A stretch of 64,000 nt of DNA. Source: Phoenix dactylifera. Lineage: Eukaryota > Streptophyta > Magnoliopsida > Arecales > Arecaceae. The stretch covers positions 13,960,129 through 14,024,128 of the forward strand of contig NC_052397.1 in assembly GCF_009389715.1 (NCBI RefSeq). Direction: 5' to 3'. Below are positions 12,215 to 24,200 of the stretch, in pieces (the first letter of the stretch is position 1; every line of letters starts with the position of its first letter). The position numbers were made by a program, and so were the translations under genes. The notes under the pieces are model-generated. The model was not told the origin of the DNA. It saw nothing but the letters and a program-made list of their open reading frames with translations, and made no database searches.

Positions 12215-15200
12215 ATGGAGGAGGGCGAGGAGTGGGTTTGGGTGCGACCTCCAACGGAGGCGGACGCGGAGTGGTGGACCGGCGGTGGAGGCGAAACGGA
12301 GGACGCGCGGCCGCTCAAGGTCCAGTTCTCGGAGCCGGCGAAGCACTGGACGGACGCCGCTCCCATCGGCAACGGCCGCCTCGGCGCCATGGTGTGGGGC
12401 GGCGTAGCCTCCGAGACGCTCCAACTCAACCGTAAACAACCACCATCCACCCCTTCCTTTCTCTTCTTTATTTTATCTAAATCCATCTCAAGAAGATAGA
12501 AGGTCGAAATACCACCATCCACCCCTTCCTTTCTCTTCTTTATTTTATCTAAATCCATCTCAAGAAGATAGAAGGTCGAAATGCACCTCTCCGAGATATT
12601 AGTTGTCATCGCCATGAATTCATCGTATATTAAATTTTTTGCTCTGCTTTATTATACTGATCGAAGAATATTTGCGAGACGGCAAACAGGTAATTAACTT
12701 GAGGTTGTTTCTTTTCAGACTTTAGATTGCTTTATCGGTAAATAGCACTTCCTCTTGACATGTTGAATAATGATTAATGAAATTTTGTATTTAAAGGTGT
12801 TCTCTTCTTGTTTTTATCTCGAGGATATCATACAATGTCGCCCGATATTGTCTGATCTCTTTCCACTTTATATATGTGCCGATATAGATCTCTACAAAGA
12901 AGCTTCATATTGCTTGATCCCCTGCCCCAAACTTATTTCTTTTTCTTTTTTTTTTGGCATCCAATAATAAAGTTCATGGTGTTCTTATGTGATTTCTCAT
13001 GTAGATGATACTTTATGGACTGGTGTACCTGGTAACTATACAGACCCAGATGCACCTGCTGTTCTTTCCAAAGTTAGGGAACTTGTTGACAATGGACAAT
13101 ATGCAGAAGCCACCTCAGCAGCTTTTGGCTTGTCTGATCATCCGACAGACGTATGTATGCTAATTTGCTTTCGCACAGCTAAATTTGTGGTTTTCTATGG
13201 AAATACACTTATTCTTGCTTGTAGGTCTTGCTTCCTTGTGTGCTGAAATGGTAGTAATAACTATTTGTAAGTCAGTTCCCCATGCAAGTGCTAGCCCTGT
13301 TCCCAGAATGAAGGACTTTTAACTACACAGAGGTTTAGAAGAATAGTATCATGCACATCAGCACATGTATGAGAAAGGGTACATTCTCCTAGAACTGGGA
13401 AGGGACTCTTGTTGGTCGTCTTTTAGAAATGATTTAAAAATAGTTAGGATTGATGACTACATAATGTTCATTCAAGCCAAGTTATCTATTGAACGGACTA
13501 GTATACATTTCTCCATGACAAAAAGGTTGCTGCATGGCACATTCTGCCTGCTTTCATGGATACACTTGATCCAGGAACTTTGAAATCATTGGGTTTATTG
13601 GATTGAGATCTCCATTGTTAGACAGGGAGTTATTAATTGCACCCCATGAGACAAATTTTTCCATATAGTCAAGCAAAGATTAAAATAATATGAGAAGTTA
13701 TATTTCTGTGGTACCATTAAGTAATAATTAAGTTAATCATTATTATAATAGAATGTCTGAAAAGAAACCCCTAAAATACCTCCGACCAATTTTTCCCTAA
13801 AAACCAGCCATACTGCAAGTAAAAGAAATTGAATAAATTTGTTCATATGTCCTTTCAACATCAAGGAATACCTCCTTGTGCCACGGTTTAGGATCTCATC
13901 TTGCAACAAAACAGTATACAGATTAAGTGGTTCTGTTTTACCAAGATTTCTTAAAATCCAACATCCAAACACCTTAATAAATTTAGAGATAACTATGCTT
14001 TATCTATCTTCTCGCTGCTTTTCTTCTCAGGATTGTGAGTTGTGTGTGTGGGAGTCACTTTTCGGGATTGTAGAATCATCTCCATTTTTCTTCATAGATG
14101 CGCTAATTCTAATAAAACTGGGAACTTTCATGATCTCTCCTGCTAAAACTGTGCATCTTGCCGCGCAGGAGCTTGTGTCCTAGATTAAACAGAATGGAAC
14201 TGCATTTTATTGATCTCAGTTCTTTAATATATATTTTACTCCGAGGAAATTGGCTTCTCTCTCTGTCATCTGTCCTGTTTACTTTTTGAAGCAGAACATG
14301 TGCCATATACCTGAATTGGTCCATGTTGATGGAATTGACCATCTTCCTGATATTACGGCTAAATTTGCGTTCTAATTTATGTTTGTCTGATCAACATTAT
14401 GATGCAATTTACATACTTTACATGTCTAGCGGAGTTTATAAAATATGTTTCTGTATTAGTGCTTCAGTTGAATGATGGTCAATAATCAACTTTAGACTAC
14501 TTGAAAGCTTGCATGATGTGCTAGATAAGGCACAGATTTCAACCTTTCTTGGCTATCATAATTCTCTGCTGAAGTTGTTTTCCTTATTATTTTTAAATGA
14601 AGGTATACCAACCTCTTGGCAATATCAATATAAACTTTGGTGACCCTGACGATGCATATATGGCTTATGAAAGAGAACTTGATCTCACTACTGCAACTGT
14701 AAATGTCAAGTATACTCTTGGCGACGTAGAATTCACAAGGGAACACTTCTCCTCAAGCCCACATCAAGTGCTTGTGACAAAGATTTCTGCAAACAAATCT
14801 GGCTGTTTATCCTTTATAGTATATTTAGACAGTAAATTACACCATCATTCTAGTGCAAATAGCGCGAATCAAATAATCATGGAAGGTAGCTGTCCTGGGA
14901 AAAGAATTCCACCAAAAGGAAACGAATCTGAAAATCCAAGTGGAATTAAGTTCTCTGCTATTCTGGAATTACAGATAGGCGGTGATGACGGTAAAGTACA
15001 GGTTTTAAATGATAGGAAGTTGAAAGTTGATGGTTCAGACTGGGCTGTATTACTTCTAGCAGCTTCTTCCTCGTTTGAAGGGCCATTCACAAAACCGTCA
15101 GATTCTAAGAAGGATCCTACATCAGCATGCTTAAACACATTGTCTTCGGTTAGGAATATGTCTTACTCTCAGCTACTTGCATATCATTTGGACGATTATC

Positions 15201-18200
15201 AAAATCTTTTTCATCGTGTCACCTTGCAATTGTCCAAGGTATCCAGTGATGCACTCAAAGAAAAAAGATCGGCCTTTTTAAATCAGATCACTGTTCAGAA
15301 TAGTCCTGCAGCTGATTGTGGTGTGTCAGGATTGGTAAAACTAAACTCATCAAAAGTTTATTCTTCAGCAAAATTAATGGATGGCACTTTCAAATCTACT
15401 GCAGAAAGGGTGAAATCTTTTAAAGATGACGAGGATCCATTATTGGTGGAACTTCTATTCCATTATGGCCGTTATTTGCTTATCTCTTGTTCAAGGCCTG
15501 GGACCCAGATTGCCAACTTACAAGGAATATGGAATAAGGACATTGAGCCGGCATGGGAGTATGCTCTTCCCTGATAATACTACCTCTATCTTATTTATAC
15601 TATTTTTTTTTTCCTAAATAATAGCTCAGTGATATATGATGTTGTGGTTTCTTGATACCTTCTCATGTCCATGATTGTTAGTTGATGAGAATTTAGATAT
15701 GCTAATGTTGTTATTGTTATTGTTACTATTACTACTACTACTTATTGTTATTGTTGTTATTGTTATTGTTATTATTATTATACTCATCATCATCATCATC
15801 ATTGAGAGAATAGGAGGGAGATCCTCTTGCACTAGAAGGCCCAAATACTTGTGAATGCACCACCCAAGGTTCAAACCCAGAATCTCTAGTTCCTAAGCAA
15901 AGGTCATGCCGCCACCGCAACCACCACTGTGAGAATGGAAGGGAGACCGACTTGCACTATAATTACTTGGTCCAAAATACTTAGAAATGCACATCCAAGA
16001 TTCGAACCCAAAACCCTTGGTTGCTAAGTAGAGAGGTGTGAAGCAGGTGTATGACCATGGGGATGAAGCCCACTTCATAGATATGTTGATGTTATTATAC
16101 CATCATTATCACAATCATGATCATGATCATGATCATCATCATCATCATCAGAGAGAGGGAGAGAGAGAGAGAGAATGGGAGGGAGACCTACCTATGCTAT
16201 AATTACCCAGGCCCAAATACTTAGGAATGCAACATCCAAGATTCGAGCACAGAACCTCTAGTTGAAGCAAAGGGATGTGACCATGGGGATAAACTACAAT
16301 TCACATATATGTTGATGTTATTATATCATTTTTTGGCTCTTTATAGAATGTGCTTAGATAGGCACATCTGTAATCTAAAATCAGAGCTACACATGTAACC
16401 ATTTAGGTTTCACCACTTTTCTAGAGACATTACAGAATTAAAGCAAATACAGAAAAGGTCACCACAAATTTAGTGAATTGCAAATCAACGTGCTATTGAC
16501 TAAGCTGGCCAATTGAAGCTTGGCTGCTCAAGCACTTCCATGGGCAATTTTGCTTGTATATTATCTTAAGCACTTACCACTCTAAGAAGCAGGACAGAAA
16601 CATTTATTACACAAACACCCCCAACTGGTTTAAAGGCTAGAAGCCTAAACCTTAGCTTAAACCCCACCGTCAGACCCTAACCCAAGTCGTGGCCCATGCT
16701 TGAAGCTAACCCTTGTACCATATCTCTAGCCAGACGATTAGCTTAAACCCTATCTCCTTTGGCATATGCCTATTTATAGTAAAACTAGCCTGAGTTGTAC
16801 GAGCCTTGGTCTATGTTATGTGGACACTTCATTATTAAAGTTTTTGAAAGTATTAACACTTTTGGATACTTGAACATAAGGTCTACTGTGTCGGTAGCAG
16901 GCACCGTACTGGTTGCCTAGTGGCACGAGTCGGTGCGGGCCATGCCGGGCTCGTACCGAGGGAGGAAACCTATCGGAGCCAAAGAAAGAGAAGAGAAAGA
17001 GAGAGTGAGTAGAGGAGGAAAGGAGAAGAAGCGGCGGCGGATGCCGGACCGCCCCCCGCGCCCTCCACTGGCGTCCTCCGCCGCTCCTCCCTCCCTCCCT
17101 CCCCCGCTCGCTCTCTCTTTCTCTTTTCCTTCTCCGGTGCTAGCAGCGAACCGTTCAAAGCCCGGTACGGCTCAAAACGGGCAGAACCATTTGGTTCGGG
17201 ACGGTTCCACATTCCTTGCTTGGACCTAGCTGGATAGGATGTGACATTGTTAGACACTCCGAATTTTCTTGCAGATGCCAGCAAAATGCGATGCCATATG
17301 GCACTTCTATCACCCATGTGGGACTTTTAAATTCAAGTGCAAAATGTTGCAAACAAAGTGACATAATGTTTAATAAGTATCATGGTAATGTGAACAGTTT
17401 AAGTGAAGTGTCAATAATTTTTATTGTTTTATCAATTTAAGGGTCTTAAGTCTTAACACACCTTATGTGTATGCACATGTGCCTATCTACGTACACACTT
17501 GTCTGTGTATAGTGTTTGGCACGTGCGTTGCACATACTTCAATCAAGAAGAGGGAGCAAATGTGTGATGGTGATCAACAATCTTCATAGAAGCATCAGGA
17601 CTCTAACATTGCTAGAAGCATTAGGACTTTAATATTGTAATAGAAAAGAATTATTGAAAGACCTCAGCTGGCAAGCAAGCTGGACTCTGATGCTTGCTCG
17701 ATGTATATAGAGAAGAAATGTATACACACTTTCACTAATATGTTTATATTTATATGTACATATGAACATATATGTACATATACCATATGTGTGTGTATAT
17801 TTATATATGTGTGTGCCTATATGTATGCGTGTCATGCCACCATTCCTGGATGTTTGGAGGATGTCATATATGACACTTGAGGATATGCCGAGTGTCTAGG
17901 CAGCACTACCTAGTCTAGACCTATGCATAACCTGAATGATTCATTAGGAAGGGAGGAAAGGGGGGAGAGAGAGAGAGGAGGAGGGTTGCTGTGGAAGTGA
18001 GGGGAGAGAGATATAGAGAGATGGAGAGAGAGACGGGGGAGAAGAGAAAATCCTTAATCGAATACTTGGAGAGGGAGGGGGAGAGATAGAGACCCTAACC
18101 TAAACCCTGGGTGGGAGGGGGAGGGAGGGGGGAGGGAGGAAGGAGCGGGAGGTAGAGAGAGGAGCGGGACTCACCCGTCGGGAGAGAAAGGAGCGGCCAG

Positions 18201-21200
18201 AGGAGGCTTCATGAGGATGTTGAGAGAGAGAAGCTACCGAAGGAGGCCTCTGAGGGCATTAGGAGAGAGAGGAGCAGCTGGAAAGGTTACATTGGGGCGT
18301 CTTGTGAGAGGAGCGATCCCACACATCGGGAGGGGGAGAGATGAGGCTCGCATATTCAGGAGGTGGACAGACAAGCCTTGACTTAACTTGTGGGCTTATA
18401 TCCTGAATGCCGATAATTGATCGATTTAGTTAGGTACACCCGAACCATCCTGTTCGGCATGGTTCGGCAATCCTTGGCTGTTCCTATTGGCCATGCTTAA
18501 ATCAAACTATAATGCTCCACCCTTCCGCTAATATAAAGGCCAATGTAGTCATGATGACACTTAGAATTTGCTAATAAGCCCTTCATTCATCTTACTTTAT
18601 GGGCCAACCTCATCAAGAACCAAGGTTTCTAGTGTTCTACATCGCCTGGTGCATGGCTTATCATACTAACCTTGTGCCGTACAGTACAGTATGAAGGCTT
18701 GATGTGGCACTGTACCAACTCATGATTTAGCTACTATGGTGACTCTAGCAACATACCATGTATCAATATAGGGGCATTATTTTACTGACCCAATCAATAC
18801 CATTAAGGTATTGGTATGGTCTCCGGTACTGAGATTTGAAAACCTTGTTGGAAACCATACCAAAAAGCTAGTAACATGCCAATAATACTAGCAGTTTGGT
18901 CTTTTCTCAGATCCACAAAATTAAATGACTTGGTTTTCACTCTATATATAAGCCACTTCCACACCAAACTCACCTCCTACAAGGTTCAGTTGCCTACACA
19001 AAACTCTTCATGTCTGAACCTACATTATCATCCTATACGGAAACAAAGCCATCGGCAAAACCTCATAACCAGATTATCTCACTGTATATAGTCCAACCAT
19101 TCCAAAATGCAAATTATAATCATTTCAATTTTCCATAACTAGGCAGGAGATTCCATTGGCCTGGTTCTAGGAAAAGTAAATGAGAGCTAGTTAGACCTCT
19201 ATTTTGGAAAATCAAGGATCTATGTATCTATATGTGCTGGTTCTTGTTTTAAGTAGATATTCTGCTTCATCAAGTAATTCCTATTGTGAAGTAATGGAAC
19301 AAAGATTACCAAGAAAATGAAGAGAGAGAAGAATTGACTTCTTTATAATTGAAACTACTTTGGAATTAAAATCAACTATAGTAAACCTGATGTCTTGATG
19401 GTTGACAGAGTTAGTTGGCCTTGTATGAAGATAATGATATGCACAACTAGAGCTGGAAAAAAAAATCTTCCCATGCAAAAATGGTTTACCAATAAAAAGG
19501 TTGTCACACTATAACAATAGGAGTTTGAGCAACTCACTTTCATGAAATATCATATACAAGAAAAAAGACCTCTGCAGCTATGTTCTACTATTATTTGTTG
19601 CCCTTGATTATTGATGAATATTGATCGCAAGACAAACAAATTACCCTTTATAATGGAGGGACATTTTGATATTTCTGCATATTATGGAATTCTTTAATTC
19701 CATTTTATCTTAAGAACTCATAGGTAACCTTTCATGAGTGTCCTCCCAAAGGATTCAATGTTGAGAAGTAAGAAAATTCTCTTGATACAATGAAATATAA
19801 CCGGGCGGTTCAGCTGGGTTCGGGTTAGTTTAGGCCAGTTCAGGCCCTGAAACAAGTTGACCCCTCGTTTCATGCCAATTCCAACATGGTACTGGCCCGG
19901 TTCGGGGCAGTACAGCAGATGCTGGTATAAGCTCAAATTACTCCCAAACAATAAAGGAACAGGTTTGGCTCATCTTGTGCTAAAATGACCACTGAGGCAC
20001 ATAGAGTAGGAATTTTAAGAAATTTTCAAAGGTCTACGTAAGTCTGTGACTAGTTTTTGTGCATTTGTATCAGAGTACCGTACTCCTTTACTTATTTATT
20101 TATTTTCTGTAATATCTTCATATCTATTGTATCTATATCCACTTTTTGGCATATGCTGCTAGGAAGTATGAGCCTATGACTCACTTAGTGAGCACCTCTT
20201 CTAATTTTAGATTGAACTTTTAGTGATGTATGATGCTTTGACCATAGAAGCATGGGTGTATAGTGAGAAACAAATGCACGTAATTTCTATGCATGGCATT
20301 GTGTTGTTTAAAATAGAAAAGCTGACTGTTGTTTTTCTTCTTCAGTGCAGCTCCTCACTTAAACATCAATCTGCAAATGAACTATTGGCCATCCCTTTCT
20401 TGCAACCTTAGCGAATGTCAGGAACCCTTATTTGATTTCCTTGTTCCTCTTGCAGTCAATGGGAGTAAAACTGCGAAAGTAAGATGTTGTTCATGCTTGA
20501 CTTATCTTCAAATAATGTATCTCCTAGTAAATTGTATGGACTCAAAATTCCCAGAAGTAGCAAAAAGTTTGTAGCAACAGGTATACACCAAAGAATTTTG
20601 CTGTGTGGAAAATTTCCACATCAGTTTACAACTTGGTAGTAAGTAAAGCATGGCAGAGTTTTGAGTATAATTAATGATTAGTGGTTAACCTACTACTCCA
20701 AAATAATTGCATGGACATTATTATTATTTAACGTTTTATATACATTATCTCTTGTTTAATGGTTGTTAATATATTGATTGTTAAATATCTTTCATAATGC
20801 TTACAGGTCAATTATGAAACAAGTGGTTGGGTGGCACATCACGTCTCAGACATATGGGCAAAAACATCACCGCACCGTGGTGACCCTGTGTGGGCTTTAT
20901 GGCCAATGGGTGGAGCTTGGCTTTGTACACATCTATGGGAACATTATAGTTTCACTTTGGATAAGGTATTTAATATAAACACATTCTTTTGTTATATTAT
21001 TGGACTGTTAGCATGCATTACCATTGTAGTATCTGATATTCCCAGCAAAATCTACTATTTGCAAGATCTAAAATCGCAATCATATGGTACTGCCGACCCC
21101 ATTTCATGAATTGTGCCATCCCATATCAACATGGGGCATCATCAGCTAGTTCCACAAACCATGTGTAACAACTTAGAATCTCATCCAAAAAGGCTAGCTA

Positions 21201-24200
21201 GAAGGTATTATTTGGGTTTCTTGGCCATGTGTAAGTACTGAAGATTATTCTAGTGCATAGCCGATGTAGGACTAAATACACACTTGCATGAGTCCTCACA
21301 TGCTCCTCTTATTTTTAAGCTCCGATGTCTTTGCCAGGCTAAGGATCTAAATCCATTCACGAAACCAAGATCAACTCATGGTTAACCTAAATGGGCTTAT
21401 GCTGCAGTGTTTCCTAGTCCATATAGGCATGGGCTGGGTCGGCTTAGATACTATTTGTAACAACCTAGGACTTCACCCAGAAAGGCTCCCTGAAAGGTGT
21501 TATTTGGGTTCTTTGGTTCTATATAAGTACCCAAGATCTACCCAATGCTTAGCCGATGTGGGACTAAATATATGTCCGCGTGGATGCTCACACGATGAGG
21601 AGATAGTGGAGGGGGGGTGTTGTATTGCATCTCATACTGAACTAGTACATGAACAATACGGGGTTGATGTGTGAGATTTCAAAACTTATTTTTTTGAACA
21701 TGTGTTTACTCTTGAAGTTTCAATTTCCTTTTCCAAGTAGGCAAAATTGGCTATAGAATGTGGACTTCATATCTAGAATCCTGGTGTGCTCTTCATTTCC
21801 CTTGATATTATAATACCTTTATTTCTTTCTTGTTTCTTTCTTTCTTTCACCACCAAATAATTTTAGTTAGACATCAAAGTTTGGCCATGTAAATACCTGA
21901 TAGGTCTATTTTGCATCAATGTCTTACAAAATTCACATCCTGAGCTACTGTTCGACAGAAAATATACAGTTCCCATAAATTATTTGATTAAAGTACAAGG
22001 ATGATGTTTTGGTGATTCGAATGCTTGTAATTGGAACAAATTGGTCCCGATTTTATTATTTTATTGTGATCTCTGGAACAATATGCAAAATCTAAAGCCG
22101 TTCTTATGTTGTGCATAGTTTCCTCCTAGATCTCAGCCATGACACAATCTACTAAACAATGTTAAAAAATGACATCATTTCTAATCCGATGATGTTTGAA
22201 TAAGTTCATTGCCATTTTTCATTATGTTTTTTTTTTTCCATGAGTCCCAATGCTTAAAGGAGGTTCAGTGGGTACATGCATGTCCTTTTTCCCTGGGAAA
22301 AGGACTGGAGAACTGGAAAAGACCGTCGTATCTTAGAGAATGCCTACAGTAACTAAAGTGAAAAGGCCAGGCCAATAAAATATTTTTCTTAGAGTTTCCT
22401 CGCCGATTTGATTGCTTTTCTTTTAATAGAAGATTAAAGAGGCTTACTAACTTTATTTTGTGTTTAGGGCTTTCTAGAGAATAAAGCATACCCTCTGTTG
22501 GTGGGATGTGCTTCCTTTCTGTTGGACTGGTTAATTGAAGGACATGGGGGATATTTGGAAACCAATCCTTCTACTTCTCCAGAACATTCTTTTATTGCTC
22601 CAGATGGGAAGACTGCAAGTGTCAGCTATTCATCGACTATGGATATGGCCATTATAAAAGAAGTATTTTCTGCAGTTATTTCATCTGCTGAGGTGACTTA
22701 AAGCTTAATCTTGGCTGGCTAGACATCTATATGCTTTGTTAACCTCCTTATTTATCAAATCAGATTCTTACTGCTTTTTTAAATATCTTATACAAGAAGT
22801 TATTCAAATTGTTTATGAATTTAGGTCTTGGGGAGATCCAATGGTGATTTTATCAAGCAGATCAAGAAGGCACTATCAAGGTTGCCCCCAACAAAAATAG
22901 CTAGAGATGGTTCGATCATGGAATGGGTGAGAGGATACTTTACTTCATTAGTTTTTGATTACTAATTCTTTTTACTCCGTGGCTCTTTACAATGTCCTAT
23001 TTTAGTTTTGTTGCCTGTTTTGTGGTAGCCTTAAAATTTTTATATATTTATATATACGGCAGGCACAAGATTTTGAGGATCCAGAGGTGCATCATCGACA
23101 TTTGTCACACTTATTTGGTCTTTTCCCAGGACATACAATAACAATTGAGAAAACAACTGATTTGTGCAAAGCTGCTGGCAACAGCCTTTACAAAAGAGGT
23201 TTGTGGAAGAAATATATAAGAAAGATTCGTTCAATTATGTGCATTTTGTATGATAAACACCTACAAAATTTTAGAATTATCTTTTGATGCTAAAATGGAC
23301 TAAATCTCTGATCAACCAAGACAGTTTTTTTTTTGATTGATCAATTATGTCTAAATTTGGTTACTTGCTATATAATCTGGCTGTAAGCAACGCTAAACAT
23401 GTTAATTATCTGTAGGATTTTCAGAACTCTATTTGCAAACTGATGCCTGGCCCACCATCACAGATGATATCTGCAATCTAAAGAATCCATAAACCACATT
23501 TTGAAAAGACTAGTGGTTCGGCCAGGGTAATGATTATATGCTGGTAATTAATTTGATGACTGCAGCGGAAGCAAAAAAAAAAAGGAAAACAAGAACTTAA
23601 TTAAAACACATTAATTCAGAAAGAGGGAAGAGACTAGGACCAGGGCCCCTTTTCCTTCACATGTGGAAATCCTAATGAAAATTTCTTTTTTATCGTGCAA
23701 ACTCTAAAAAATCATTAGTATGGTCCAAGGTTTGCTGTGTCTGTACTGGAGCCCGTATCGGTCGGTTGGCAGCATGATTCGATACGCCCCTGTGCTGGCC
23801 CGTACCGACATAGCAGGGAGGGGGAGGGAGACCAGGAGAGAGGAAAAGAGAGAGAAAGGGGGGAGGAAGGGAGAGGGTGAGGGAGGGGCGGCTGCCGGAG
23901 GGCAGGAGCAAGGGTTCCGCCAACGAAACAGGGGTCCGGAGGGCGGAGCCTTTGCTCCGGCCTTTTGGAGGCCTCCAGTGGCCCTCTCTCTCCCTTCCTC
24001 CCCCCCTCTCTCTCTTCCTCTCTTTCATTCTCCCTATCCCCCTCCTGCCGGTTTGCCATTTTGAATGCCGGAACCGTTCTGGTCCGCCGCCGGCACAGCT
24101 CGGTATACTCCGAATCGGGCGGTTCAGGACAGTTCCAGATTTCTTGGTACGGTCTCATGATTTATTGGCCAGCCAAAAGAGAGCCCTTGATGGACTCCAA

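Noticed and set aside
14869-15138. 89-codon minus-strand frame inside GH95 exon 3 (also 42398-42667)
   Set aside because: It is the opposite-strand shadow of the conserved coding exon.
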